From Sapria himalayana (Eukaryota > Streptophyta > Magnoliopsida > Malpighiales > Rafflesiaceae): a stretch of 64,000 nt of DNA. Below, one piece after another: positions 22,484 to 34,438 of this stretch. Below the pieces are notes generated by a model. It was not told the origin of the DNA. It saw nothing but the letters and a program-made list of their open reading frames with translations, and did no database searches. The number at the start of each line of letters is the position of its first letter. Within the stretch, counting starts at the first letter, position 1. The stretch covers positions 1 to 64,000 of the forward strand of contig JAREIK010017112.1 in the NCBI GenBank assembly GCA_029783825.1, read 5' to 3'. The position numbers and the translations under genes are program-made.

Positions 22484-23640
22484 TTAATCTTTTCGGTTGG
22501 GGCAATCTCTGTTTTCTTCTTCCCCGCATGTTGGAGGGCAACTAAAGACCACTGAAAACTTCATCCGAAAATACAGTAGGTCTTCATCCATCCAGCTATA
22601 GTCCTCTAGTTTTTCTTTTAAAATTCTTCTAGTTTTGAGTTTTTTCCCTTTTCTCCCTCTAGCTTCACCTTCTCCCATCCTTCCCTCCATTTCTTCCCCC
22701 TCCCCTCCTTCATAGCCATCCTCGGATTTGCCTCCCTTCTCTTCTATCTGCCTTTCACATCCACTCTCTCTCCCTCTAAGCTTTTTCCATGGAGTCCCCC
22801 TTCTTCCAGCTTTTCGTATGCTCTTTCGGGGCATTCTCATCCACTCTTACCCATTTTTCTACCCGTCTACCCTTACCTTCCTACCTGTTATCTCTCTCAC
22901 TCTCTTTTTTCCCCACTCGGCACTCTTCTATATCGTGGCCAAGTCTGTTATAGCCGAGGCAGTAGGGAGGAAGATACTCGGGTATGGCAGTTTGCCAGGA
23001 ACCCTTCAATCTGTCCATTGTCCTCCTCGCCGCCTATCCATATCTTGCTGGGCGGCTGAGTAAGTAAGCTACATTCTACACATACACGAGCAATGCCTGT
23101 TCTTATCATGGAGGTAGTTTGCTTCATCCCGCAGCATTAGCTTGCCGAGGCAAGAAGCAATTTCATGAAGGGCCTGCGTGTTAAACAAAAACAATGGTAG
23201 ATTCGGTAGAGTAACCATACCGGGGCAATGGGAGCTTCCACGAGTGGGCTGAAGTTTTTCGTCCACTTCATCACCCGAATGGGGAGTCCTTCAACATACC
23301 ATATCCCTCTCTGCCATAGCCGATAGTGATCCTCCCTCCATACAACATTGAAGAAAAACAGGTTTCGCATCATAATCGGCGAACTTCACTCTAACCTTAA
23401 GCTTCAATGTTCTATAAACATTCTGTAACTTCACTTGCACGAGGTCGGCCATGGGAAAATTTCCCTACGAGTGTGTATTCGAACGGTTCCAGGAAACCTA
23501 TTGATTTGCTCATTGGAGAAGAGAACTAGTGGGACTTCCCTGTTTTGGTTCACAGCAAGCCCGTGGTTGCTGTGCGGTCCCTTTAAAAATCGAAGCAAAG
23601 GATTTATTAATTGATAATAAATCCTTTTGATCCATTTTGC
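22484..23640 (-). pseudogene. LINE D ORF1 relic (DUF4283, zinc knuckle, charged tail)
   Basis: Starts near 23640, where a Met-Asp-Gln-Lys reading begins after the conserved 5' UTR. DUF4283 parts include LVGKF near 23460 and MKWTKNFSPLVEAPIAPVWL at 23373-23137. Near 22950-22990 a zinc knuckle reads YCLGYNRLGHDIEEC: His and the outer Cys residues are kept, but the second Cys is Tyr. The frame 22840-22484 is a basic and acidic tail with RRILKEKLEDYSWMDEDLL and VVFSCP, closely matching LINE A. Frames are interrupted, so it is a pseudogene. Confidence 0.82.
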
Positions 23641-23730
23641 ACTTGAAGAGAGCTTGATTCGGCCAAAAATGGAGATTTTCTCTCTCTAAAAACGGGAATT
23701 TCTCTCTCTAGAAGTTGAGAGCATTTTTGA
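23641..23730 (-). other. LINE D 5' UTR
   Basis: In sense it begins CTTCAAAAATGCTCTCAA directly after tract 4 and continues with CTTCTAGAGAGAGAAA and a second TAGAGAGAGAAAATC copy. It has the same order as LINE A and LINE C. The CTCTC/GAGAG inverted repeat is present. Confidence 0.65.
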
Positions 23731-24232
23731 AGAAGAGCTCTTTTTCTTCTCCTTTTTCTTCATCTTTCTCTTCTCCTCTCCTTTTCTTCTCTCTTCTTCT
23801 TTTTCTCTTCCTTCTTCTTCTTCTTCTTCTTTCTTCTCTCTCTTCTTCTTTTTCTCTTCTTCTTCTTCTTCCTTCTCTTTTATTTCTTTCTCTTTCTTTC
23901 TTCTTCTTCTTTTTCTTTTCTTCTTCTTATCCTTCCTTATTATTATCATTATTATTCTTCTTCTTCTTCTTTTTTTATCCTCCTTATTTTTCATATTCTT
24001 CTTCATTTTATACTCATCTTCTCTCCTCCTTTTTCTCCCTATTCTCCTTTTCCTCCTCCTCCTCCTCCTCCTTCTACTACTAGTACTTCTTCTTCTTCTT
24101 ATTCTACTACTACTTCTTTTTCTTCTTTTTTTCTCCTCCCCTACCTTTTCTCCTAATCCTCCTCCTCATATCACCTTCCCTCCTCCTCATCCCCCCTTTC
24201 TCCTTCTTCTCTTTCCCCCCACTCTTCCTCTT
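23731..24232. repeat. Polypyrimidine tract 4 (about 0.5 kb)
   Basis: TTC/CTCCTC-rich tract upstream (in sense) of LINE D, grading at its right side into CTCCTCCCC and CCCCACTC patches. Beyond about 24232 the sequence is ordinary AT-rich DNA, so this is the outer edge of the LINE and tract region. The open frames through it on both strands are repeat artefacts. Confidence 0.93.
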
Positions 24233-24540
24233 CAATTCAAGCTCTAAATCTTCTTCTACTATTATTTTTCTCTTGCTATATTATTCGTTGCATTATTCAC
24301 AATGTATGTGACACCACATTGTGTCTAGATGATTTTTCCAACCAATATGAGCACTCACAAAATATGTGTCTTGGTACATTCACAAGAAAAACATAGAGAA
24401 TATATAATTGAAGAAAAAGATAATCAAGCACTAAAACAACCCTTACAAGTGTATGTTTGTATTTTTTTATTTTATTAATAATTAAAAACAATTATACCTA
24501 AATATGAGGAAGATCTAACTGTGAAGACAAAAGTATTCTT
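24233..24540. other. Unassigned AT-rich spacer
   Basis: AT-rich single-copy-looking sequence between tract 4 and the tandem array. I see no coding similarity, terminal motif or repeat in it. Confidence 0.5.
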
Positions 24541-27215
24541 AGTGTGACTCCATTTTTATAGTTTGGAATAAAAATCCACTTTCCTAATGTTGTGTTCTTA
24601 GTTAATAGATAAATTCCATTTTGTTTCTTTTACTTCGTTATTCCTTTCTTCACAAAATGTAGGTTTTTCCAAATTTTGTTGTGAGATATCTCTAAATTTT
24701 TAACAAATATGATGATAGCTATATCATAGACAACTTTATAATGTAGAGCTTCTCTAGCAACTAAGACTCACAAATCACTTGGGAAGTTCCTCTTCTCATT
24801 TTCTATGGTTTGGAATAGTTGGTCATCTTCCATGAGGTTATATTCCATGTTTAAAAGATTAAATCCCCTAGTTTTCTTTTACTTCTTATGGCTTTTCTTC
24901 AATGATAGGTATATTTTTCTCAATTTTTTCATGTACCTCTACACTTTTTACACATGCCTAGACAATTAAATTGTAGGCAAGCTTTCTACTAAAGAGCTTT
25001 GCTAGCAACTAAAAATCATACATGGTATGTCTTATCATTTCTATGATTCGGGAATGGTTGGTCATCTTATTTAGATTAATATTTCCCTAGTTAAGAGATT
25101 AAATAAATGATAAGTGAAAATTTCAATTTTTAATGTGAGTATCTCTGTACTTTAGATAGATACTAAGATAACCAAATAGTGGGCATGATTTTTACTAAAG
25201 CTTAAGTAAGAATGAAAACTCACACTTGGGCATATCCTCTTATTTATATGATTTGGATTGGATGATCATCTTGCTGATATGACTTTCAGATATGAATTTA
25301 TGGGCAGACATTCTACTAAAGCTCAAGTAACAACCAAAACTCACTCTTGGTATGTCTTCTCATATCTATGGTTTGGAATAGTTGGTCCTCTACTCTAAAG
25401 TTATATTCCTATTTAAAAGATTTAAGTCACTTTTTTTATCAGATATGCTTTTATCAATTTTTTTTTGTAAGGTTTGATGCACTTTTAATAGATACTAAAT
25501 AATTAAATTATTGTCAAACTTTCTACTTAAGCTAAGTAGCAACCAAAACTCACAATCGGTATGCTTTTTATTTCATTAGTTTGAAATGGTTAGTCCTTTT
25601 CTCTAAGGTTGTATTCCTAATTAGGAGATTTATTCTATTTTTTTCTTTTACTGGATATGGCTTTTATCATTGATAGTAGGATTTCTCTTTTATAGTGATA
25701 TTTCTACATGTTAAACAGATAAGAATATAACCTAATTATGGGAACTCCTTCTAATGGAGAGCTTTTCTAGCAAAAAAAACTCATAAGTCACTTGTCATAT
25801 GTCTTCTCATTTATATGGTTTGTAATGGTTAGTGCACTTTTCTAAAAATGTTGGAATTGTTGATCCTCTTTAATGAGGTTATAAGTCAGGAGATTAAGTC
25901 ACTTTTTTTTCTTTTTATAGATATGACTTTTCATCAATGATAAGTGGGATTTTCTCAATTTTTTATGTGAAGTAATCTCTAGACTTTTTCCTGCATACCA
26001 ACATAAATAAAATATGGCCATACTTTCTACTAAAGCACAAGTAGCAATTAAAACTCACACTTGTTGTGCCTTTCCATTTCTATAATTGGAATGGTTTTTC
26101 TCTTGGTTGAGATTGTATTCCTAGTTAGAAGATTAATTCTATTTTTTTTCTATTACTAGATGTAGCTTTCTTCCATGATAAATTTCTTTTTTTTTTATTT
26201 TTTATGTGGTATCTCATATACTTTAACAAATATGAAAATAACCAAACCAAGGGTAGACTTTCTAATGAACAGCTTTGCTAGCAACCAAAACTTTTAAGGT
26301 CACATGTGGCATGTCTTCTTATTTTTATGGTTTGCAAGGGAATGAAAAATCATTCTGAACCATAAAAATGGTTGGTCTCCTTCATGTAATTATATTCTGA
26401 GTTAGTAGATTAACTCTATTTTTTTTCTTTTATTGAATGTAGTTTTCTTCTCTAATAAAAGTTTTTTTCAATTTTTTATCTAAGGTATGTTGATACTTTA
26501 AACAAATTTTAAGATGACAAAATTGTGGGTAGACTTTCTACTAAAACTCAGGCATCAACCAAAACTCATGCTTGGTATGTCTTCTCATTTTAATGGTTTG
26601 TAATGGGTGGTACTCTTCACTAAAGTTATACCCATTGTTAGGAGATTAGTCCTTTTTTTTTATTTTACTGGATATATTTCTTCAATGATAAGTGTAATTT
26701 TCTGATTATTTTTGAGAGGTATCTCTACACCTTTAACAAATACAAAGATAACCAAATTGTGGGTAGGTTTTCTATCAAAGAACATGTTTAGCAACCAAAT
26801 TGCACATGTGGTCCTTTTTCCCAAGGCTATATTTTTAGGTAGGAGATTAATTCCATCTTTTTTTCTTTTATAGGATATGATTTTTTTTTCACTAATAAAG
26901 TGAGATTTTTTTTTAATTTTTTATGTGAGGCATCTTTACACTATTAATAGGTACCAAGATAACCATAGTATATGAATGCTTTCTATTGAAGAGGTCAACT
27001 AGAAAATGAAACTCACACTTGGTATCACTTCTCATTTCTATGGGTATGAATGGTTGGTCCTTTTACTAGGGTTGTTTTCCTAGTTAAAAGATTAAGTAAC
27101 TTTTTTATATATTTTTGGATATGACTTTACTCAATGATAATTGAGATTTTTCTTAATTTTTTATATGATGTATCCTCATACTTTTAACAGATACCAAGAT
27201 AACCAATTGTTGATA
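24541..27215. repeat. Degenerate tandem array, period about 200-265 bp
   Basis: About eleven imperfect units. Each carries, in order, a GAGATTAA(G)TC-like segment and a T-rich run, GATATGACTTT, CAATGATAAGTG, ATTTTTTATGTGAGGTAT, CTTTTAACAGATACCAAGATAAC, GTGGGTAGACTTTCTACTAAAG, CAACCAAAACTCAC, then CTATGGTTTGGAATGGTTGG. The last anchor is found near 24803, 25037, 25237, 25366, 25574, 25812, 26078, 26323, 26590, 26812 and 27036. One spacing (about 128 bp) is a partial unit. There is no open frame longer than 60 codons. It looks like an old satellite or expanded minisatellite; I do not recognise the family. Confidence 0.85.
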
Positions 27216-28190
27216 GGTATTGCAACATTGTTACATTGCCCAATTTTAATGATTAGATAATATTCTAAAACCTCATTGGTGAGAGATCTTATCTAACCAC
27301 TCATACAAGTATGTGTATCATATAAGTAGTAAAATAAAATTTCATCCATATATTGATCTCATTAAGATTGTATAGGCAGTTTGATCACCCAATGATGAGT
27401 CAACTACTACTCTAGTTGGAAGATTAAATGAGTTTTTTGTAAGATTCTTAGATATTTTGATTGGTCCATGTTATTTATTATGCATGATGGCTTATCTAAA
27501 TAGATTGGTTGTCATTGTGATTGGTCATAGAATGAATGTTGGACAATACTTTAGTGTCATAATGGCATACAAGATGGTTATACACTATTGAGCCCTCCTT
27601 AAAGATGGTATCATTATAGTTGTCCCTTTGGTACTTTACCTTTGAGATAATGAATCATTCCTACTTGAGGGTTATTCACAAGTACATATATTTTAAGCTG
27701 CATGTCAACTGCCCTTGATAATTACATATGTATTGTTATTCTTCGAAATCATATATCATAAAGATGTGAACTAGTGTGGTATTGAAAGTATTTATACTTT
27801 CAATTTTGTAAGTATCATTCTCATACAATTAACATACACTTCTCCTCAAATATTACTAGTAGGAGTCATATGATATAAAGTAACTTCTAGGATTATCACT
27901 ATCTTGTGAGTCACCTTTACTCTTGCATGTCTCATGGCTTACCTATGACTATCTAGCAAAATGATATGCGACTTCACACTAAAGGTATAATTTTAGAACA
28001 ATATTCTATAAAACTTCTACATTGATTAAGGGTTAGTTTGTTTTAAGATATGCAAAACATATTTTCTTATAAAAGCATTTGTGCTTTTATCTTTATAAGT
28101 ATCATACTCACACGATTAAACTTACCTCAATATTATGGTTTAACAAATATGTTTGTTAAGGCATCATGATCAGAAATCTATCATTTATTT
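27216..28190 (-). mobile_element. Gypsy LTR fragment (minus orientation)
   Basis: Non-coding block whose reverse complement matches the LTRs of the gypsy element at 58640-59780 and 62500-63580. It also matches 48620-49390 and 50401-50940 in the same orientation. Shared landmarks include two copies of an AAGTATCATTCTCA-like word about 290 bp apart (27807 and 28096), TATTGAGCCCTCC near 27590 and CATAAAGATGTGAAC near 27760. It begins directly after the tandem array. No terminal TG/CA or target duplication could be fixed. Confidence 0.7.
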
Positions 28191-29539
28191 CCTACCATTA
28201 TGTGTTTCTTCTTTGTGGCTTGCTAATCGATGTTCAAATGACTAAACATTCATATGTATTTTGACAATTTATGATGAGGTGTAGGCATGAAATAAAATAA
28301 TTATGGATCAATTTTGATGTCTTTGGAGTTATAGTTGATTTTGAAGAATAACCATGAAATTGATATATTTTTGGAGGTATTTGGCTGAGGGGTAAAATAT
28401 AGAGCCACACATAGTTTTGAAAATCATTCTTAGTCAAAACTCTACCTAATTGGCCATGAAAATTTTTATATTCCATGACTCTACCAACTCGTTAGCATAT
28501 TTCTTTCACTATGCAATATATTATTTGTGGCTGTAGTATTATCATGGAGTCACAATCATATGTATCTCATAAAATTTAAATTTATTTAATATTAATTTTA
28601 TATCATGGTAACCAAGTACCCCACTAGTACTGAAATTCATGGTTATGTCCTAACACTATGACTATATCTTAAATATGGCTTAGTAATCTCAAGCTAGAGG
28701 TATGACATTTTTACAAAGTCATTAATTATGAGCTATAGAAAATTATAAAGCCAGAACTACTCAAGAAAAAAATTGCATTAGTTATTTAGTATAGTTACTT
28801 TCAGGACACAAAATTTAATAGAGGACATTGCTCAAGTAATGTCATTCCCAAATGCCATGACTAAAATCTTCAAAGGAAGACAAAATCATGACTTTTATAC
28901 TAAACTAATTACTAGTGATATGGTATCTTTGTAGCACCATGAGAATGTGATATATGTGAGAGCTAAAGAATAGTACCATGGCCACTCATAGTGCTATGGA
29001 AACTTGAGACACATGAAGAACTAATTTTTGTGTCATGGTCATTTCCTAGCATCACGATCATATGAATCACATGTGATGCTTTTTAGTATCATGACCATAT
29101 AATGATCAAGAGAGACCATTGTGGATATTATCTCAATAGCATGGCTAAATTATGATAGAGAGGTCATTCATAACATCATGGCATTTCCTAACACCATAGT
29201 CATTTTATAAAAAATAAGAATGACAAATGCTTGAAGTTGTGGCCACTTCACAGTATTATGACTTTCTGTTATGGAGACGTTTGACTAGAGCTATGGTCAT
29301 TACCCAGCATCATGACTTTATGTTATAGAAAGATTAGGATACATTCTAAAATCATGATTATTTTCTAGAGTCACAACCTCAAGTTTAACAGATGAATGCC
29401 AAATTTGTATATTCTACCAAAAATCATAACTTCCTAATTATAATAATGCAGAATCATTAGAGTATAAAAGAGGAAGAGATAAATATTCTAGACATCTCTT
29501 CATTAATTTCCAGACAAAAATATGATAAATAGCCGATGG
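28191..29539 (+). mobile_element. Gypsy non-coding region rich in CATGAC words
   Basis: Aligns along its whole length with 57151-58390 in the same orientation (shared landmarks: GGCCATGAAAATTTTTATAT, ACCAAGTACCCCACTAGT, TGATCAAGAGAGACCA, AGAGGAAGAGATA). Words such as ATCATGAC and TCATGGTCATT recur many times. In G2 this block is followed by an LTR. Here it runs straight into gag, so an LTR and leader of about 1.7 kb appear to be deleted. No coding frame seen. Confidence 0.65.
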
Positions 29540-31450
29540 AGGGAACTAGTAGTAATTTAGAGCATCGAGGTGGAAATGAGTAAATTATCTAATAGCCCAT
29601 CCGCCACCATGCCATGAAAGAGTATTAGAGAGAGTGATGATGGATAATTATTCAAGTATTCAATTGTAACAGGTAGAAGCAAACTACTTTGAATTAAAGG
29701 TGAGCCATATATTTATAGTTTAGTAGCACTAGTATAGTGGAAGGATATCATAGGATCCTAATACTCTTGTCGTGATGTTTTTGGAGCTATGTGACATAGT
29801 ATAAATAAATGGATGTTGCCCTAACAAAATAATATTATGTATATCTTCATTTTCATTAAGAGATAAGGCATGAAGGTAGTTATAATATTTACCTCATGCC
29901 TCCATTGAGAGTTAAGATTAACTAGTGAGGGTCTTTCTCAGTAAGTTATTTCTGTCTCAAATTACTTCTTAATTATAGAGCTAGATAAGCAAGTTTTGGC
30001 AAGATGAGCATGAGACTTTATATGATATTTAAGAATTTGTTGAGAAGATGTCTTTAATATGAATTTGAGTTATTTTTCCAAACTCAAACTTTCGATAATG
30101 AGCTAAACTATATAATGAGATACATAGTTATTGTGGCTAATGAAAAATCAATTATGAATAAATAGTTATAAGAGGTATATTTTATTTGAGAAGCTATCAA
30201 AAAATAACTATCAATCTCCAATGTATCATTCAATTGAGAGAATACAAGTTAGAGTATTGGAGTTAGATCGATTCATCACGATTAAAACAAAGATAAAAAC
30301 TCTTTTAAAAAAGCTTGACAACCAGATGAAAAGAGAAAAATATTGGGCGAGATTATCATTTTACATTCATATTATTTGGTAGGCTTAGATATTATTTATC
30401 AAATGTAAGAAACTAACCAAATACAAAACAAAAGGTATATGTTTCAACCCAATAACAATGTCTCAATGTATTACTATCTTAATGTGAAAAATCATGACTT
30501 TTTTGTATGGAGGATATGAGTATGGGCTACATAATATTGAGAAATCCTCAAGAATTATTGAAAATAATTTGGCGAGCTACAATAATTAAGGAAGCTCAAT
30601 ATTAAATTCTCAACCATCATGAAGAGAAAAAAATGTAGCCATAGAAGAAGGTATGAACATCATCTTAGCAGAATTGAAAAAGAGGAATAATACACAAGAC
30701 AATTGTATGGGGGTGCTTGAAGCGAGAATAAATTAAATTAGCTTGGTGATGAGAATTATGACAAGTGAACAAGAGAAAAGAGCTAGGGCTAATTGAACAA
30801 GAGAAAAAAGCTAGGGCTAATTGAACAAGAGGATGAACTTTCAAGATATTGAAGCAAATCCAAAGAATTATACTTGTATATTGCTGAGAAGTAGGAATGA
30901 GCCTTAAGGGCACTACATTGAACAAGAGGATTCTATATGTTTTAGGGCTTGTAGCACTGCAACTTTCCCAAAAGTCATGGTTCCGACTAAAATTTTTCCA
31001 AGAAGTCACAACCTCTACTTAAGAAATCTCGAAGGATGAAGGATATGAGGTCGTATCACCTAACAAAGTCACGACTTCAAAGGAAGTGCAAACTTGAATC
31101 TTATCCAAATATGTGAATTAGAGAAACAAAAATTGATGAGTGAATGAGGTTACCCAAATCTAAGGAGATAAAGAGATAAATTAGAATGAAGCTAAGGGTA
31201 AGTTTCTAATGAATCTTTTATTCCCACAATAGTTTAGAAATGAGAAATTAGATGAACACTTCGAGAAGTTTTCAATATATTCCAAAAAGTTTGAAATGGA
31301 TATATAGTTTGCAAAAGTTTTAGACCAAATTTCAAACTATGTGAAGTTTATATAAGACATAATGAATAGTAAAAATAAGTTGGAAAATATTTGGGATCAT
31401 GAAATAATTCGAGAAGTATAGTACAATTATTCAAAGAAAAATTTTGAAAA
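29540..31450 (+). pseudogene. Gypsy G1 gag relic
   Basis: Capsid-type gag of an Athila/Tat-like Ty3 element, recognised by alignment with 60080-61980. Counterparts are the start segment with AATAGCCCATC (29590), the MSMRLYMIF-like segment (AGCATGAGACTTTATATGAT, near 30005), the LLRRCP-like block degraded to a LLRRCL reading near 30035, and the C-terminal KLDEHFEKFSIYSKKFEMDI segment near 31250-31310, followed by NYVKFI. Stops and frameshifts are frequent. Structural role only; dead copy. Confidence 0.75.
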
Positions 31451-31870
31451 AAATTGGAGGACCCTAGAAGTTTTACTAATCTTGCTTTATTAGATATTAA
31501 ACATTTTGAAAAGTATTATGTGACTTGGTATCAATTATCAATTTGATGTCTTTTTTATATGTGTAGAGATTGAGTCTTAGAAAAATGACTTCAACATCTC
31601 TCACTCTAAATGGCTAATCAAACTATCAAGCATTCAAATGAGATCACCAAAGATATATTGATTAAGGTGAGTATCATTAATTTTCTAGTGGATTTCAATA
31701 TGTTGGATATTGAGAAGGATAATTATGTACTATAAATATTGGGACGACTATTTTTTGATATGGGTCAAGCCCTTATAAACGTCAAGAAAGAGAAGTGCAC
31801 CCTCGATGTCGTTGAAGAGAAATTAAATTTGTTATATTGGCACCAAAAAAACTGGTAAAGTCAAATCCAA
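31451..31870 (+). pseudogene. Gypsy G1 aspartic protease relic
   Basis: Retropepsin-like domain that would cleave the polyprotein. The active-site segment reads CDLVSIINLMS (Asp codon 31523-31525), a shortened form of the family's DLGAS. Downstream, EITKDILIKV, then FLVDFNMLDIEKDN and ILGRLFFDMGQALINVKKE (ILGR at 31736-31747) match the flap and C-terminal half of Athila-type proteases in order. Some internal stops. RT and integrase are not found downstream; the element ends here. Confidence 0.83.
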
Positions 31871-32210
31871 AATGAGATTACATTTTTCTATTTTGAAAAT
31901 GCACACTAAATAGAATAAAATTCAATTTGTTATTAACAACTAATTGAATGAAATATGGATTTTTAAAATGCAAAATCCTCATAACATAATATATTAATAA
32001 TATATAATGTATATAATGCAAAAGTTCCAAAATTCAATTTAGAATTAATTCAATTCACACCACAATTCCAAAAAGCCAAAGTTCCAAAATGCGCAATAAA
32101 ATGTTCAAAGTCTAATTTATATAATGTATATATTAATAATATATTTTAAAGACTTTTTCACACATTAAAAAATCATAATGCAAAAAATTCCCAAAAATTA
32201 GATTTCTATG
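31871..32210. other. AT-rich spacer with a partial duplication
   Basis: Very AT-rich. A segment containing ATAATATATTAATAATATAT and GTTCCAAAATTC near 31985-32035 recurs in altered form near 32080-32145, giving a partial duplication of about 110 bp. No coding content recognised. It may be the far end of the C2 LTR or the gypsy/C2 junction. Confidence 0.4.
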
Positions 32211-32700
32211 TTATTTTTAGGTTGCTAGTTCAATTCATCAATATGTTGGTAAGAAATCAATCAACAATCTTCAAATAAATTTATGGATAGGAATCCTAAT
32301 TAGAAACTCTTCTGTAAATTTTCACCGTTATCTTATACTTTTAGAAAAAAAAAGTAAGTGGCTATGTATTTATTTTCTATTGAATAATGAGTAAAAGTGG
32401 GACTTTTGTACTATTTCTTTCACTACAAGAAAGAGGAGGGCTCTATAACATTTTTCCTTCTCACATTTCTTCTAAAAAAACAAGCAACAAGGGGGCCTTC
32501 CATGACTCCCCTAATTCTAAATTAGAATGCCCCCACTTCTTGGATTTTTCACTTAGTCTTGCCTTTTTTTTTCATTTAAATTATGAATTGATGGGAGCAT
32601 TCCCCTATTTCTAAACTATAAATTCATTTTTTTTTCATTTTTTTTGAAATATGAAGGTGGGAAATTATCCCATATTGTTAGTTCATCATGCTACTCACTA
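32211..32700 (-). mobile_element. Probable 3' LTR of copia C2 (minus)
   Basis: In the minus direction it follows the end of the C2 pol relic and begins around 32690 with a GGATAATTTCCCACCTTCAT stretch, a type of sequence common at the start of plant copia LTRs. A 5' LTR was not found, so this rests on position and general appearance. A stretch CACTACAAGAAAGAGG at about 32420 resembles a CACTA-element end, but no partner end was seen. Confidence 0.45.
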
Positions 32701-33406
32701 GCAAAAAAATAAAATACCAAGAATTAACATGCAAGATTAAAATAACAATTATATATTATTATTTTAAAATTAAAATAAGTTAAGCATGAACAAAAACCAA
32801 ATAAAATTTGGTCTATCTGACTTAGGAAGACCCAACAAATCTCTACATATTCTTTATGTGGTAATACACATAGTAGCATGCATCTTAAAAAAATTAAATT
32901 TAACTATTAAGAAATTTTTCATTAACATATCAATGACATTCTTATTTGTATGTATTTTTTCAAGTACAAAAAATATTTCATCAAATACATCTAATATCCA
33001 ATAATAATGAACATCAATGTGTTGTGACTTATTGTTAAAGATTGAATATATATATATATATATAGTATGACTATCACACTACATAGTGTATGTGTCCAAT
33101 CACCTTTTTAAGTAAATAAGAAACCTATTAATTAATAAAGTTTATTTTAAGTTTCAATAGATACAATGAACTTGACATTAATGTTGGATTATGTTATGCA
33201 CTTATGCAACTTTGATTGCTAAGGTATTATTCCCCTTCCAAAGGTTATTGCATAACATGAGGTGAATCAACATGAATCCAAATTACCAATCATATTGAAA
33301 TTAGTGAATCCAAGAAACACATACATTTACCCAACTAGGCACAAAGATAACTAGGATGTTCCTCATAGATACTACATGATAGATTTCTCTACATCATAAT
33401 GATATC
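32701..33406 (-). pseudogene. Copia C2 RNase H / C-terminal pol relic
   Basis: Minus-strand coding relic separated from the rest of C2 by insertion of C1. The last 500 bp in sense correspond to the end of copia RNase H: a HIDVxYYWI-like segment, LEKIHTNKNVIDMLMKN, then KFNFFKMHA, matching the family pattern LEKIHTxxNxADMLTK. Many stops. An (AT)n stretch at 33046-33064 lies inside. At 33406 it is cut by the C1 LTR, and it resumes beyond 41804. Confidence 0.75.
33402..33406. other. Target-site duplication, left copy (C1)
   Basis: ATATC immediately before the C1 5' LTR (TGTTGAAATTG). The same five bases follow the 3' LTR at 41805-41809. Five base pairs is the usual length for copia integrases. 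Confidence 0.85.
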
Positions 33407-34436
33407 TGTTGAAATTGTATTTATACTGAAAGTTATTTGATTGTCATGGATATTTATTTAATATATTTTGTTATTTCTTTTTTATGAGAATTAATATAAT
33501 GCACATGTATCCTTTATTTTACATAATAGATGATTTGGTGCATAGGGTTCAGCATATACATTGTATAATATAAACTTTCTATTCATAATCTATAAGTTTT
33601 GATTATGTCAAATCCTTTTATTCACAATCTAGAATATAAACCTTGTTTAATTTAAACCTTGTATAATAAAAAAAAATTATGATACCACCTAAAGGATACT
33701 TATAAGTTCTTATTATGTCAAATCCTACGGGTAGATTTCTAAATTTGGCATATCAGATAAGTTGAGTGCAACGACTCGAGGAAATTAAAAGATATTGGTT
33801 AAATAAAATTGTTGGTAATTTGATTTAGTCAGAGGGTATGTATAATCTTAATATGTGGATATTAATAAGTATTTAATAACAAAATGTTTCGAATCATATT
33901 TCAAATTAGTGAGAGAGAGAGAGAATTTATAATTAGAGTAAATTATAATTAATTTAAATGAAATTATTTAATTTACATTAGAAGCCTAAAATCTTATTTA
34001 GCTTGATTTTCCTTCTGTAGCCTTAACCAGTGTCATAATTGATAGCTAAATAAAATGTGATATATGTTTTTATTTATTTGATTATGTATTATTTAAAATC
34101 AATTGAATGATTTTATTAAAAATATAAATAATTATGTTTACAGGTGATTATTTACATGTGGTCACATTACTTTATGTGATGTGATGATTTGTTATACCAA
34201 AAGAAGTAGGGAAAGATAAATGATCTCATGCCCCTTGGGGTTTGTTATATTTTCATAGTGGAAGTAACACTAAAGAAGCACTTGGGAGGAGATCAAATGC
34301 TTCATGCAAAAGTTTCTGGAAACAATTCAATGGATGTTTAATCTAATCTCATTATAGAGCTAACATAACAATTGATTGACTTTGCATTCACAAGACCATT
34401 CTACCATTGGGATTTAATTATTAACAAATGGTATCA
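33407..34436 (+). repeat. C1 5' LTR
   Basis: Begins TGTTGAAATTG and ends ATTATTAACA, the inverted TGTT/AACA ends of copia LTRs. It aligns with 39911-41804, but lacks the hAT insertion and about 300 bp near the middle present in the 3' copy. A short (GA)n run sits at 33911-33924. It would carry the promoter and polyadenylation signals; I could not place these. Confidence 0.9.
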
Positions 34437-34438
34437 TA

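Larger units (their letters stand above)
17428..23730 (-). mobile_element. LINE D, near full-length L1-type element
   Basis: The most complete LINE of the window, about 6.3 kb on the minus strand. It has a 5' UTR (23640-23730), ORF1 (22484-23640), endonuclease (21481-22230), RT (19561-21480), zf-RVT (19150-19560), RNase H (18441-18880) and a 3' region (17428-18440). The last 100-170 bp present in LINEs B and E, including the terminal hairpin, are missing at the junction with tract 3. Frames are repeatedly interrupted and the RT catalytic motif is altered, so the copy is inactive. Tracts 3 and 4 flank it. Confidence 0.9.

Noticed and set aside
23686..24083. Lys/Glu-rich minus-strand and Ser/Phe-rich plus-strand frames in tract 4
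   Set aside because: Both arise from the same repeat read on two strands.
24541..27215. CRISPR-like array or coding repeat protein
   Set aside because: The units are too long and too diverged for CRISPR, there are no unique spacers between constant repeats, and no open frame is present.
32415..32435. CACTACAAGAAAGAGG as a CACTA transposon end
   Set aside because: Only one end-like word, inside a probable copia LTR. No inverted partner and no 3-bp target duplication seen.
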